Shown here: positions 43,065-52,232 of the stretch, piece by piece
How positions within the stretch are numbered: position 1 is the stretch's first letter
Layout of the letters: every line of letters starts with the position of its first letter
Assembly: GCA_046756245.1 (NCBI GenBank)
Contig: JBHHVZ010000001.1
Coordinates: 23,171 to 87,170, forward strand
DNA length: 64,000 nt
Source of the DNA: G021776435 sp046756245
Lineage (GTDB): Bacteria > Pseudomonadota > Alphaproteobacteria > Caulobacterales > Parvularculaceae
Direction of reading: 5' to 3'
Made by a program: the position numbers and the translations under genes
The notes under the pieces: generated by a model
What the model was told of the DNA's origin: nothing
Database searches by the model: none
The model's input: only the letters and a program-made list of their open reading frames with translations

Positions 43065-44705
43065 ATGCTGAACCGTTCGGAAAATAATCGTCGCATCGAT
43101 TGCGACGTCATCGTCGTCGGCGCAGGCCATAACGGCCTCGTCTGCGCGGCTTATCTCGCGTGCGCCGGCCTCAGGGTTACAGTCGTCGAAAAGCGCTCCG
43201 TCATAGGCGGCGCGGCGGTGACGGAAGAATTTTACCCCGGTTTTCGCAATTCCGTCGCCTCCTATACTGTCAGCCTCCTCAATCCGAAAGTCATCGCCGA
43301 CCTCGAGCTTGCGCGTTTCGGGCTCAAAATCGTCGAACGGAAAATGTCGAACTTCTGGCCGTTTGAGGATGGGAGATTCCTGGCTCTTTATCCGAACGCA
43401 GATGCAATCAAGCGAGAATTCGCAAAATTTTCGGATCGCGATGCGCGCGCAGCGGCAGAATATTACGGCGCGCTGGAGCGCACGGCGACGATTTTCCGCC
43501 GCCTCGTGCTGGAAACGCCGCCGAACGCCGGCGGCGGGTTGCTCGACATGGTGCGCGCCGGCCGGCTCGGCCGCGATCTCATTCACCTGCCCATCGAAGA
43601 TCAGCGCCTGCTCATCGACATCTTCACCAAGAGCGTAAACGAATTCGTTTCCGGCTATTTCGAAGCGCCGGAAATCCGCGCCGCCTGCTGTTTCGACGGG
43701 CTCATCGGCGCCTATGCCGGCCCGCATACGCCGGGCACGGCCTACGTGCTCCTTCATCATGCTTTCGGCGAAGTAAACGGCAAGAAGGGCGTGTGGGGCC
43801 ACGCTATCGGCGGCATGGGCGCGGTGACGCAGGCGATGGCGAAATCGGCGGCGGCGCGCGGCGTCGACATCAGAACCGATGCAGGCGTGCGCGAAGTGAT
43901 TATCGAAGATGATGCGGCGCGCGGCGTCGTTCTGGAAAACGGCGAAACCATTCGGGCGGGCATCGTCGCCGCCAACGTCAATCCGAAGCTTCTTTACACG
44001 CAACTTGTCGACTCCGGCGCGCTCGATGCCGAATTCCTGCGCCGCATGAAGAACTGGAAATGCGGATCGGGCGTTCTGCGCATGAATGTGGCGCTATCGG
44101 AATTGCCGGATTTCACCTGCGCGCCGGGAGCGAACCTTCAGGACCACCACACCGCCGGCGTCGTCATCGGTTCGAGCGTCGATTATCTCGAGCGCGCGTA
44201 TCTCGATGCGCGCGAGCATGGCTGGGCGCGCCGGCCGCTTGTCGAAATTCTCATCTCCAGCACGCTCGATGATACGCTGGCGCCGCCGGGCCAGCATGTG
44301 GCGAGTCTTTTCTGCCAGTCCTTCGCGCCGGAACTGCCAGACGGACAAAGCTGGGACGACGCGCGCGAAGACGCCGCCGACGCGGCGATCGACGCCGTGA
44401 CAGAATTCGCGCCGAATTTCCGCAACTCGATCATCGCCAAACAGGTGCTGACACCGCTCGATCTGGAACGCGAATTCGGTCTTCTCGGCGGCGACATCTT
44501 CCACGGCGCGATGTCGCTCGACCAGCTTTATTCGGCACGGCCCATGCTCGGCTACGCCGATTATCGCGGGCCGTTGAAAGGGCTTTATCATTGCGGCTCG
44601 GGCGCGCATCCCGGCGGCGGGGTGACCGGCGCGCCCGGCCATAACGCCGCGCGCGAAATGATCCGCGACCTTAAAGGCTGGAATCCGCTGCGGCGGTTCG
44701 GATAG
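43065..44705 (+). CDS. PYROXD2-like NAD(P)/FAD-dependent oxidoreductase
   Basis: 546 residues related to phytoene desaturase-type flavoproteins and to the animal PYROXD2 protein. The dinucleotide motif is VVGAGHNGLVCAAYLA at the N-terminus, followed by EKRSVIGGAAVTEEFYPGFRN; the C-terminal FAD closure is GLYHCGSGAHPGGGVTGAPGHNAAREM. Substrate unknown; members of this group act on hydrophobic or acyl-linked compounds. It is 24 bases before the alcohol dehydrogenase gene and probably forms an operon with it. Confidence 0.9.
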   Translation: MLNRSENNRRIDCDVIVVGAGHNGLVCAAYLACAGLRVTVVEKRSVIGGAAVTEEFYPGFRNSVASYTVSLLNPKVIADLELARFGLKIVERKMSNFWPFEDGRFLALYPNADAIKREFAKFSDRDARAAAEYYGALERTATIFRRLVLETPPNAGGGLLDMVRAGRLGRDLIHLPIEDQRLLIDIFTKSVNEFVSGYFEAPEIRAACCFDGLIGAYAGPHTPGTAYVLLHHAFGEVNGKKGVWGHAIGGMGAVTQAMAKSAAARGVDIRTDAGVREVIIEDDAARGVVLENGETIRAGIVAANVNPKLLYTQLVDSGALDAEFLRRMKNWKCGSGVLRMNVALSELPDFTCAPGANLQDHHTAGVVIGSSVDYLERAYLDAREHGWARRPLVEILISSTLDDTLAPPGQHVASLFCQSFAPELPDGQSWDDAREDAADAAIDAVTEFAPNFRNSIIAKQVLTPLDLEREFGLLGGDIFHGAMSLDQLYSARPMLGYADYRGPLKGLYHCGSGAHPGGGVTGAPGHNAAREMIRDLKGWNPLRRFG

Positions 44706-44729
44706 GAAAGAAACCAGAGCGAGACGGCC

Positions 44730-45731
44730 ATGAGCGAAACCATGCGAGCGATGGTGCTGGAAAAACAGAGCCGTCCCTTGTGCGAAAAGGAAATCGCCCG
44801 GCCCGCGCCGGGACGCGGCGAAATTCTAATCCGCGTTACGGCTTGCGCCGTCTGCCGCACGGATTTGCACATTGTCGACGGCGACTTGAAAGAACCGAAA
44901 CTGCTGCTCATTCCGGGTCATGAAGTCATCGGAACGGTCGCCGCGCTCGGTCCTGACACGGAATCTTTTTCGAAAGGCGACCGCGTCGGCGTTCCCTGGC
45001 TCGGCTGGACCTGCGGCGCCTGCAAATATTGCCTGAACGATCAGGAAAACCTTTGCGACAAGGCGCAGTTCACCGGCTATACGCGCGACGGCGGCTTCGC
45101 CGAATACGCCGTCGCCGATGCGCGCTTCGCCTTTCCGATCCCCGACGCCTATGACGACGTCGCGGCCGCGCCGCTGATGTGCGCCGGGCTTATCGGCTAC
45201 CGCGCCCTGCGTGCGGCGGGCGAAGGCGCCCGGCTCGGGCTTTATGGCTTCGGCGCGGCGGCCCACATCATCGCGCAGGTCGCCCTGCATCAGGGACGCG
45301 AGGTTTACGCTTTCACCAAACCGGGCGACGAGAAGGGCCAGACGTTCGCTCGCTCTTTGGGGGCTGCATGGGCGGGCGGCAGCGATGAAGCACCGCCGGA
45401 AACGCTCGATGCGGCGATCCTCTTCGCCCCCGTCGGCGCGCTCGTGCCCGCGGCCCTCAAAGCCGTCGACAAGGGCGGAACCGTCGTGTGCGCCGGCATT
45501 CACATGAGCGACATCCCGGCGTTTCCGTATGAGTTCCTCTGGCAGGAGCGCGTCGTGCGCTCCGTCGCGAACCTCACGCGCCGCGACGGCGAAGAGTTTT
45601 TAGACTTCGCGCCGAACGTTCCCGTGCGGACGACGACGACGCCCTATCCCCTTGCCCGCGCCAATGACGCCCTTGACGATCTGCGCGCCGGCCGCCTCGA
45701 AGGGGCAGCGGTGCTTGTGATGAGGGATTAA
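44730..45731 (+). CDS. Zinc-dependent alcohol dehydrogenase
   Basis: 333 residues, medium-chain dehydrogenase/reductase. Catalytic zinc ligands: Cys in AVCRTDLH and His-Glu in GHEVIG; structural zinc cysteines in WTCGACKYCLNDQENLCD. The Rossmann motif GLYGFGAAAHI lies near residue 170. It resembles AdhP-like enzymes acting on primary alcohols. Follows the PYROXD2-like gene closely. Confidence 0.92.
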   Translation: MSETMRAMVLEKQSRPLCEKEIARPAPGRGEILIRVTACAVCRTDLHIVDGDLKEPKLLLIPGHEVIGTVAALGPDTESFSKGDRVGVPWLGWTCGACKYCLNDQENLCDKAQFTGYTRDGGFAEYAVADARFAFPIPDAYDDVAAAPLMCAGLIGYRALRAAGEGARLGLYGFGAAAHIIAQVALHQGREVYAFTKPGDEKGQTFARSLGAAWAGGSDEAPPETLDAAILFAPVGALVPAALKAVDKGGTVVCAGIHMSDIPAFPYEFLWQERVVRSVANLTRRDGEEFLDFAPNVPVRTTTTPYPLARANDALDDLRAGRLEGAAVLVMRD

Positions 45732-45746
45732 AAGGCGACCGAAAAA

Positions 45747-45823
45747 TGGTGCCGCTTGCGTGACTCGAACACGCGACCCCATCATTACGAATGATGTGCT
45801 CTACCAACTGAGCTAAAGCGGCC
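45747..45823 (-). tRNA. tRNA-Thr(CGT)
   Basis: On the minus strand the sequence folds as a full tRNA: acceptor GCCGCTT with AAGCGGC, D arm with AGTTGGTA, anticodon loop TTCGTAA giving the CGT anticodon (reads ACG), T arm GCGTG-TTCGAGT-CACGC, and an encoded CCA end (45747-45749). It sits 15 bases after the alcohol dehydrogenase stop. Confidence 0.96.
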
Positions 45824-45947
45824 CTGAAAAAATCAGGCGGCTCGCGTGATAGCCCGCCATCGCGTCCCGCGCAAGAGCGGGCGCGGCGGCCGGCGATCTG
45901 GAACGGGATTCCGCCTCGCATCTCAAGGCCATCGCAGATGGCTTATC

Positions 45948-46101
45948 CTTCCCCCGCTTGCGGGGGAAGTGGCCCGCGCCGCAAGGCGCGGGTCGAAGGG
46001 GGTTTTTTTATGTTGCGATAAATGTTTCCACGTTCGGGAAATAAACAAGTTTACCCCCTCCGTCTCGCTGCGCTCGACACCTCCCCCGTAAACGGGGGAG
46101 G
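45948..46101. repeat. Second inverted pair of intergenic repeats
   Basis: Three hairpins in the gap between the tRNA and pheT: 45948-45957 with 45960-45969 (10 bp), 45973-45980 with 45985-45992 (8 bp, GCAA tetraloop), and 46080-46089 with 46092-46101 (10 bp). The first unit continues to CGAAGGGGGTTTTTTTA (a T-run after 46000 gives a terminator-like end), and the last unit is its partial mirror (CCTCCCCCG..CGGGGGAGG with GGAGGGGGT on the other strand). Same general style as the repeats at 14787 and 27435. The rest of the 310-base gap holds no gene. Confidence 0.8.
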
Positions 46102-46133
46102 AATATTCTTGCTGTCACATGCGAAAAACCGCT

Positions 46134-48542
46134 CTACGCCCGCAGCGCGCCGCCGGTCGCCTTTTCGACCTGCTTGACGATACGGGCCGAAACGGCCTCG
46201 ATTTCCTCGTCGGTGAGCGTCTTCTCTCGGGGCTGCAGCGTGACTTCCACGGCCAGCGATTTCTTGCCGTCCGCCACGCCCTTGCCGCGATAGATGTCAA
46301 AGAGCGCGACATTGGCGATGAGTTTTTTCTCGGCGCCGCGGACGGCCTTGAGAAGCGTATCGGCGGCGATGTCGTCGTCAACCACGAAGGCGAAGTCGCG
46401 GGTCAAGGGCAAGAGTTCGGGCGCATCGAGCGCCGGCCTCGTTTTCGCCGCCCTTTCGCGCCCCGGCGGGATGCGGTCGAGGAAAACTTCGAAGCCGTGC
46501 ACCGGCCCGTCGACATCCATCGCCTTCAACACGCGCGGATGAATTTCGCCGAAACAGGCGAGCGCGTTCGGCCCGAGACGCAAAACGCCCGAGCGCCCGG
46601 GATGGTAATAGTCTGGCGCATCATTCGTGACCTGAAGACTTTGCACCGGGGCACCGGCGGCCTCTAGCGCGACCAGTGCGTCGGCCTTTACGGTGAAGGC
46701 GTCGGCGGGGCGCGCCGCGCCCTGCCAATGGCGCGGCGGGTTCGAACGGCGCGCGCCGGTCGCCATGATGGTTTGATCCTCCGGCCGGTCGCCGGCATAT
46801 TGCGGCGCCACTTCGAAGAGCGCGAGGTCGTCGCGCCCGCGGTCGGCGTTTTTCTGCAGCGCTGTCAGAAGCCCCGGCAGTATCGACGGACGCATGGCGG
46901 AAAGATCCGACGAAATCGGATTGGCGAGAATGAGCCCCTTCGCCTTCAGCCAGTTGGCGTCTTCGCAAAAGAGCGCCGCATGGCGTTCGTCGGTGAACGA
47001 CCAGGTCACGGCCTCCATCAGCCCATGGGCGGCGAGCGCGCGGCGCGCTGCGGCTCGGCGCGATTGCGCCGGCGTGAGCTTCGGTGTTTCAACCGCGGTT
47101 ACATGGGGAAGAAGCGCTGTCGGCAGCTTGTCGAACCCGACGATGCGCGCGATCTCCTCGACGAGATCGGCCTTGCCCTCAATATCAGGACGCCAGGAGG
47201 GAACGGCGACGATCCACGGGTCGGCTTTCGAAACCTTGAAGCCGAGGGCGGCGAGAATGCGCTCCATTTCCTCCGCCGAGACGTCTATGCCCGTAAGGCG
47301 TTTCATTTCGCTCGGCGGGAACAAAACCACATTGTCCGGTGACAGAATTTCGCCTGCGATTTCGATCTTGCTGGGCTCGCCGCCGCAGGCGTCGAGAATT
47401 ATTTGCGTCGCCATTTCGAGACCCGGAATAACGAAGGCCGGGTCGACGCCGCGTTCGAACCGGTAGCGCGCGTCGGACACGATGCCGGTCTTGCGCCCGG
47501 TTCTCGCCGTGCGCAACGGGTCGAACACGGCGCATTCGATAAAAACGGAAGTCGTTTTCTCCGTACACCCTGTATCGACACCGCCCATGACACCGCCCAG
47601 CCCCAAGACGCCGTTATCGTCGGCGATGACGCACATGGTTTCATCGACTTCGTATTCCCGACCGTCGAGCGCGAGAAACGACTCGCCTTTCTTGCCGAGG
47701 CGCGCGCAGATTTCGCCCTTGAGCTTGTCGGCGTCGTAAACGTGCAGGGGCCGCGCGCGGTCATAGGTGAGATAGTTGGTGACGTCGACCAGCGCGTTGA
47801 TCGGGCGCAGTCCGATGGCGCGCAGTCTATCCTGCAGCCATTGCGGGCTCGGCCCGTTCCTGACGCCGCGGATGAGCCGTCCGGCGAAGACGGGACAGGC
47901 GTTCCCGGCGCCTTCGGGGAAATGCAGGCCGATTTTCTGCGGGCATTCGAATGCGCCCTTGATCGTTTCCGGCGTCGGCGTGACGCGTTTTCCAAGCCCC
48001 GCCGCAGCGAGGTCGCGCGCGACGCCATTGACGCCGTTGGTGTCTGGACGATTGGGCGTTACTTCGAAGTCGATGACCGGATCGCCGCCCAGGACCTCCG
48101 CGACGGGTTGGCCGATTTTCGCCGAAGCCGGCGCCTCGATGATGCCGTCATGATCGTCGCCAAGCTCGAGCTCGCGCGCCGAGCACATCATGCCATGCGA
48201 TTCGACGCCGCGAATCTTCGCTTTCTTGAGCGTCAGGTCGATTCCCGGCACATAGGTCCCGACCGCGGCGTAGGCGATTTTGAGCCCCGCGCGCGCATTC
48301 GGCGCGCCGCAGACGATCTGCTTTTCGCCGTCCTTCGTCGCGACCCGGCAGAGCTTGAGCTTGTCGGCGTCAGGATGCTGTTCGGCAGAGATGACCTCGC
48401 CGATGGTGAAGTCCTTCAAGCGCTCGGCCGGATCGTGAACGTCTTCGACCTCGAGACCGACGGCGATCGTCGTCTCGACGATTTCGTCGAGCGATACGTC
48501 GGTTTCGAGATGGTCTTTCAGCCAGGACAGGGTGAATTTCAT
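46134..48542 (-). CDS. pheT: Phenylalanine-tRNA ligase beta subunit
   Basis: 802 residues, non-catalytic but essential subunit of the heterotetrameric class II synthetase. Domains in order: N-terminal MKFTLSWLKDHLETDVSLDEI, the OB-type tRNA-binding domain (FTIGEVISAEQHPDADKLKLCRV, then KQIVCGAPNARAGLKIAYA), the B3/B4 editing region, B5 and the C-terminal anticodon-recognition FDX-ACB domain. Full family length. It is last in the cluster and follows the DUF302 gene by 12 bases. The ribosome site is weak. Confidence 0.97.
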   Translation of the reverse strand: MKFTLSWLKDHLETDVSLDEIVETTIAVGLEVEDVHDPAERLKDFTIGEVISAEQHPDADKLKLCRVATKDGEKQIVCGAPNARAGLKIAYAAVGTYVPGIDLTLKKAKIRGVESHGMMCSARELELGDDHDGIIEAPASAKIGQPVAEVLGGDPVIDFEVTPNRPDTNGVNGVARDLAAAGLGKRVTPTPETIKGAFECPQKIGLHFPEGAGNACPVFAGRLIRGVRNGPSPQWLQDRLRAIGLRPINALVDVTNYLTYDRARPLHVYDADKLKGEICARLGKKGESFLALDGREYEVDETMCVIADDNGVLGLGGVMGGVDTGCTEKTTSVFIECAVFDPLRTARTGRKTGIVSDARYRFERGVDPAFVIPGLEMATQIILDACGGEPSKIEIAGEILSPDNVVLFPPSEMKRLTGIDVSAEEMERILAALGFKVSKADPWIVAVPSWRPDIEGKADLVEEIARIVGFDKLPTALLPHVTAVETPKLTPAQSRRAAARRALAAHGLMEAVTWSFTDERHAALFCEDANWLKAKGLILANPISSDLSAMRPSILPGLLTALQKNADRGRDDLALFEVAPQYAGDRPEDQTIMATGARRSNPPRHWQGAARPADAFTVKADALVALEAAGAPVQSLQVTNDAPDYYHPGRSGVLRLGPNALACFGEIHPRVLKAMDVDGPVHGFEVFLDRIPPGRERAAKTRPALDAPELLPLTRDFAFVVDDDIAADTLLKAVRGAEKKLIANVALFDIYRGKGVADGKKSLAVEVTLQPREKTLTDEEIEAVSARIVKQVEKATGGALRA

Positions 48543-48554
48543 TGTCGTTCTTTT

Positions 48555-48938
48555 CTAAAGGCTTTCGATGACGCGGGTGAGTGCGTCTTTAACCGGGCCG
48601 GCGATATCGGCCAGTGCTTCGTTCTTCACCGCCTGCATCGAGGCGACCGGGTCGACGGCGGCGACTTCGACGCCTGCCTCCGTTTTCTGCACGATCACAT
48701 TACAGGGTAGCATGACGCCGATCTTGTCTTCGGCGTTGAGCGCTTTGAACGCCATTTTCGGATTGCAGGCGCCGAGAATGCGGTAGGGGCGGAAATCGAC
48801 GTCGAGCTTTTTCTTCATCGTCGCTGAAACATCGATCTCCGTCAGAACCCCGAAGCCTTCCGCTTTCAGCGCATCGATGACATGCGTGATGACGGCGTCG
48901 AAATTCCCTGAAACGGTTTTCGCGATGTAATAGGTCAT
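48555..48938 (-). CDS. DUF302 domain protein
   Basis: 127 residues, single DUF302 domain, probably soluble. Recognisable: the opening VSGNFDAVITHVIDALKAEGFGVLTEIDVSATMKKKL (cut here to short signposts), FRPYRILGACNP and VMLPCNVIVQ. Function unknown; the fold resembles small heme- or ligand-binding domains. AGGAGG precedes the start. Placed between the RibD-like gene and pheT in the pheS-pheT unit. Confidence 0.93.
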   Translation of the reverse strand: MTYYIAKTVSGNFDAVITHVIDALKAEGFGVLTEIDVSATMKKKLDVDFRPYRILGACNPKMAFKALNAEDKIGVMLPCNVIVQKTEAGVEVAAVDPVASMQAVKNEALADIAGPVKDALTRVIESL

Positions 48939-48947
48939 TGCAGCCTC

Positions 48948-49496
48948 CTAACGGCTCTGTTCCGCCGCGGGGTTCGCTTTTTCATAATCCAGTCGCACGA
49001 CGCCGTTGGCGAAGGATTGCGCCGATGTCAGCGTCAACGCCCGCCGTTCGGAGGGGTTCGGAAACAGCCGAATGCCGTCGCCGAGCACGACCGGCATGAT
49101 GAAGAGGTTCATTTCGTCCCATGCCTCGGCGTTCAGAAACGCGCGCACAATCTCGCCGCCGCCCATGATCCAGACATTGCGCCCGCCTTCCTCGCGAAGG
49201 GAAGCTGCGAGCGCGCCGATGTCGCCGTCATAGGCCTCGACGTTTTCAGGCGGATTTTCGAGCGGCCGGTTGGTCACGACGATCGCGCGCCGCGCCGAAT
49301 ATTTCCAGGGTCCGTACGTCAACGCTTTCTCAAACGTCTTCCGCCCCATGACGAAAGTATCGATCGTCGCGTCGAAGGCGGAAAAATCGATCTCCTTCGA
49401 ATGATAGTCGTGTAGCCAGCCGACGCCGCCGTCCGCGTCGGCGATATAGCCGTCGAGGCTCGCCGCGATATAGATGACAAGCCTGCGCGCGCTCAC
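48948..49496 (-). CDS. Dihydrofolate reductase/RibD C-terminal family protein
   Basis: 182 residues, NADPH-dependent reductase fold of the RibD C-terminal type: LVIYIAASLDGYIAD at the start, FVMGRKTFEKAL, VVTNRP and WIMGGGEIVRAFL. Such stand-alone proteins are widespread and often uncharacterised. It starts with a GTG overlapping the pheS stop (GTGA, 49493-49496), so it is translated with pheS. Confidence 0.9.
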   Translation of the reverse strand: MSARRLVIYIAASLDGYIADADGGVGWLHDYHSKEIDFSAFDATIDTFVMGRKTFEKALTYGPWKYSARRAIVVTNRPLENPPENVEAYDGDIGALAASLREEGGRNVWIMGGGEIVRAFLNAEAWDEMNLFIMPVVLGDGIRLFPNPSERRALTLTSAQSFANGVVRLDYEKANPAAEQSR

Positions 49497-50572
49497 CGGC
49501 TGAGCCCCGTCGCCAAATTCGGCTGGTCGAGCGGGTCGAAGCCGTAATGTTCGAGCCAGCGCGCATCCGCAGCGAAAAAGTCGCGCAAGTCCGGCACGCC
49601 GTATTTCAGCATGGCGAGGCGATCGACGCCCATGCCGAAGGCGAAACCCTGATACTCGTCCGGGTCGAGACCGCAATTGGCGAGGACTTTCGGGTGCACC
49701 ATGCCGCAGCCGAGAATCTCCATCCATTTCGCGCCGGTCCCGATGCGAATTTCGTTGCCGACCCGCTCGTAGCCAATGTCCATCTCGGCCGACGGCTCGG
49801 TGAACGGAAAGAAATGCGGGCGAAAGCGGGTTCTGACTGCATCGACCTCGAAAAACGCCCTGGCGAAGGCTTCGAGCGTTCCCTTCAAGTGGCCCATATG
49901 GGTTTCGCGGTCGATGACGAGGCCTTCGACCTGATGGAACATCGGCGTGTGGGTCTGGTCGGAATCGCAACGGAACGTCCGCCCCGGAATGATAATGCGG
50001 ATCGGCGGTTTCTCATTCATCATGGTGCGAATCTGCACCGGCGAGGTGTGGGTGCGCAACAGCATGCGCGAACCGTCCTCCTTCGGATGGAAGAAGAAGG
50101 TGTCGTGGATTTCGCGCGCCGGGTGATCGGGCGGGAAGTTCAAGGCCGTGAAATTGTGGAAGTCGTCTTCGATGTCGGGGCCTTCGGCGATGTCGAAGCC
50201 CATGGCCGAAAAAATCGCCGCGATTTCCTCGAACACCTGACTCACCGGGTGGATTTTGCCTTTCGGTTCGGGGCGTACGGGCAGGGTCACATCGACTTTT
50301 TCCGATGCAAGCCGCGCGTCGAGGGCGGCGTCTTCGAGCTTCGCCTTTTTCGTTTCGATGGCCTCGCCGATGCGGGCCTTCAGGCCGTTGAGCGCCGGGC
50401 CCATCTCCTTGCGTTCCTCGGGGCTCATACGCCCAAGCATCTTCATGCGCTCGGTGAGGACGCCCTTCTTGCCGAGCGCCGCAACCCGCACCTCTTCAAG
50501 CGCGGCTTCGTTTGAAGCAGCGTCAATTTTCGCCGTCAGGTCGCGTTCGAGTTTTTCAATCTCGGACATCAT
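49493..50572 (-). CDS. pheS: Phenylalanine-tRNA ligase alpha subunit
   Basis: Catalytic subunit of the phenylalanyl-tRNA synthetase, 359 residues. N-terminal coiled coil (EKLERDLTAKI...), then the class II core with FRCDSDQTHTPMFHQVEGLVID (motif 2 region), YERVGNEIRIGTGAKWMEILGCGMVHP and the C-terminal GMGVDRLAMLKYG (motif 3). The start overlaps the stop of the P1 peptidase gene: either ATG at 50572 or the next at 50569 is possible. Confidence 0.97.
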   Translation of the reverse strand: MMSEIEKLERDLTAKIDAASNEAALEEVRVAALGKKGVLTERMKMLGRMSPEERKEMGPALNGLKARIGEAIETKKAKLEDAALDARLASEKVDVTLPVRPEPKGKIHPVSQVFEEIAAIFSAMGFDIAEGPDIEDDFHNFTALNFPPDHPAREIHDTFFFHPKEDGSRMLLRTHTSPVQIRTMMNEKPPIRIIIPGRTFRCDSDQTHTPMFHQVEGLVIDRETHMGHLKGTLEAFARAFFEVDAVRTRFRPHFFPFTEPSAEMDIGYERVGNEIRIGTGAKWMEILGCGMVHPKVLANCGLDPDEYQGFAFGMGVDRLAMLKYGVPDLRDFFAADARWLEHYGFDPLDQPNLATGLSR

Positions 50573-51747
50573 TCTTTTCCGTCATTATGGATTTCAAGAA
50601 TCTCCCGCACCCTGTCGAGCGGCAACGCTTCGACGCGCGAGGGCGCGCCCGTATAGGTGTTATAGCCTTCCGTCGTCTCGGCCATGAAGAGCGAATTGAG
50701 GATCGCTTCCTCCGTCGCCTCGATGACAGCCTGCGACAGCGGCGAGAAGAGATCATTCGGTAAATCCGCAATTTGAGACACCGCTCTGCGCCGCTCGGGG
50801 CTTCGGCGCACGCCCTCCGCCGTCGAAAAGGCGATCACGTAATCGCCGGAACCGTTGGTCATCGCCGCGCCGGTGCGGGCAAGGCCGCCAAGCGCGCGGC
50901 GCGCCAGCCGCTCGAGATTGCGGTCCGACAAAGGCGCGTCGGTGGCGACGACGATCATCACGGAGCCGTCGGCGTCGCCCTTGTCGAGTTCATCGCGCAA
51001 ATAATACTGTCCGAGCGCCTCGCCGACGCGCGCGCCGTCAATCGTAAGTACGCCGCCGAAATTCGTCTGCACAAGGACGCCGACAGTCCAGCCGCCAAGG
51101 TTTTCGGGAAGCCGCCTAGAGCTTGTGCCGATCCCGCCCTTCCAGCCGAAGGCGACGGTCCCCGTCCCAGCCCCAATCGCGCCTTCCGCGACCGGGCCCT
51201 CGTTGGCGTTTTCAATGGCGCGGCGGATGAATTTCGGCGACAGCGCGCGCTTGCGGATATTGTTGAGCCGGCCGTCATTGGTTTCGCCGACGACGGCGTT
51301 AACCGAACCGACGCGCTCATTGCCAGGCTGGTCGAGCGTCCATTCGACAATTGCGGCTGCGGCTTCGGGAACGTTTAAAGTGTTGGTCAGCACGATCGGC
51401 GTTTCGATCTCGCCGAGCTCCCTGATCTGCGTCGAGCCCATCAGCTTGCCGTAGCCATTGCCGACGACGACAGCCGCCGGAACCTTGTCCTGATAGAGAT
51501 TACGCCCGTGCGGCAGGATCGCCGTCGCGCCGGTGCGGATGTCCTTACCCTTCACGAGCGTCGCGTACCCGACCGCAACGCCTTCGACATCGGTAATCGC
51601 ATTCAGGGGACCGGGCGCCAGAATCCCCGGCGCGACGCCGAGATCGCGCGCGCGAACACGATCCTGCGCCTGCGCCGCCGCCGGAACGGCGAGCGCTGCG
51701 GCGATCAAAGCCGCAAATCCGCGTTTTAGGATTCTAATATCGGACAT
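50569..51747 (-). CDS. P1 (S58, DmpA-like) family peptidase
   Basis: Exported serine-type aminopeptidase or beta-peptidyl aminopeptidase that cleaves itself into two chains. From 51747 the product is 392 residues with a signal peptide ending near AAQAQ. Core motifs: TDVEGVAVGYATL, GETNDGRLNNIRKRALSP, and the autocleavage/nucleophile site GIGTSSRR near residues 206-211. A TTG 30 bases upstream is in frame but overlaps the terminator's T-run and is not preferred. Position between rplT and pheS is unusual. Confidence 0.92.
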   Translation of the reverse strand: MSDIRILKRGFAALIAAALAVPAAAQAQDRVRARDLGVAPGILAPGPLNAITDVEGVAVGYATLVKGKDIRTGATAILPHGRNLYQDKVPAAVVVGNGYGKLMGSTQIRELGEIETPIVLTNTLNVPEAAAAIVEWTLDQPGNERVGSVNAVVGETNDGRLNNIRKRALSPKFIRRAIENANEGPVAEGAIGAGTGTVAFGWKGGIGTSSRRLPENLGGWTVGVLVQTNFGGVLTIDGARVGEALGQYYLRDELDKGDADGSVMIVVATDAPLSDRNLERLARRALGGLARTGAAMTNGSGDYVIAFSTAEGVRRSPERRRAVSQIADLPNDLFSPLSQAVIEATEEAILNSLFMAETTEGYNTYTGAPSRVEALPLDRVREILEIHNDGKE

Positions 51748-51773
51748 AGCGTCCGTCTCCGGTTCGAACTCAA

Positions 51774-51804
51774 ACAAAAAGCGTCATCCGCAGGGATGAC
51801 GCTT
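51774..51804 (-). terminator. Terminator or attenuator between rplT and the P1 peptidase gene
   Basis: Perfect 11-bp stem (51779-51789 with 51794-51804) and loop GCAG; on the minus strand it is followed by TTTTTGTTTG. It lies after rplT and 26 bases before the peptidase start. It may end the ribosomal transcript or act as an attenuator controlling the downstream pheS-pheT genes. Confidence 0.85.
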
Positions 51805-51864
51805 AATCGATTTTGCTTTCTTGCGTCACCCCGATCAGGCCTGGCGCCGGCCGGGGCGGGGAGG

Positions 51865-52221
51865 CTAAGCGAGGGCCGCTTTCGCCTTTTCCGCCAGGGC
51901 CTTGAACGCCTCGGGCTCTTTCACGGCGAGATCGGCGAGAACCTTGCGGTCGACTTCGATTCCGGCGCGGTCGAGCCCGTTGATAAATCGGGCGTAGGTC
52001 AGGCCGAGCTCGCGCGCGGCGGCGTTGATGCGCTGAATCCATAAGCTTCGGAAATTGCGCTTTCTGGCGCGGCGGTCGCGATAGGCGTATTGGCCGGCCT
52101 TTTCCACAGCCTGATTGGCGACGCGGAAGGTGTTCTTGCGGCGGCCGTAATAGCCTTTGGCGTTCTTGATGACTTTGCGGTGGCGGGCGTGGGCGGTGAC
52201 GCCCCGTCTGACGCGTGACAT
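51865..52221 (-). CDS. rplT: 50S ribosomal protein L20
   Basis: 118 residues, basic assembly protein of the large subunit that binds 23S rRNA early and, in other bacteria, represses its own operon. Clear family sequence: SRVRRGVTAHARHRKVIKNAKGYYGRRK cut here to signposts VRRGV and KGYYGRR, and FRSLWIQRINAA. It starts 11 bases after rpmI. Confidence 0.99.
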   Translation of the reverse strand: MSRVRRGVTAHARHRKVIKNAKGYYGRRKNTFRVANQAVEKAGQYAYRDRRARKRNFRSLWIQRINAAARELGLTYARFINGLDRAGIEVDRKVLADLAVKEPEAFKALAEKAKAALA

Positions 52222-52232
52222 GGCGGGACCTC

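Noticed and set aside
47403..48710. 435-codon plus-strand frame inside pheT and DUF302
   Set aside because: Antisense shadow of well-conserved genes.
51748..51777. Phe-containing leader peptide (pheM-like) in front of the P1 peptidase
   Set aside because: The two Phe codons lie in the same frame as the peptidase and no separate stop codon follows, so it is not a stand-alone attenuator peptide.
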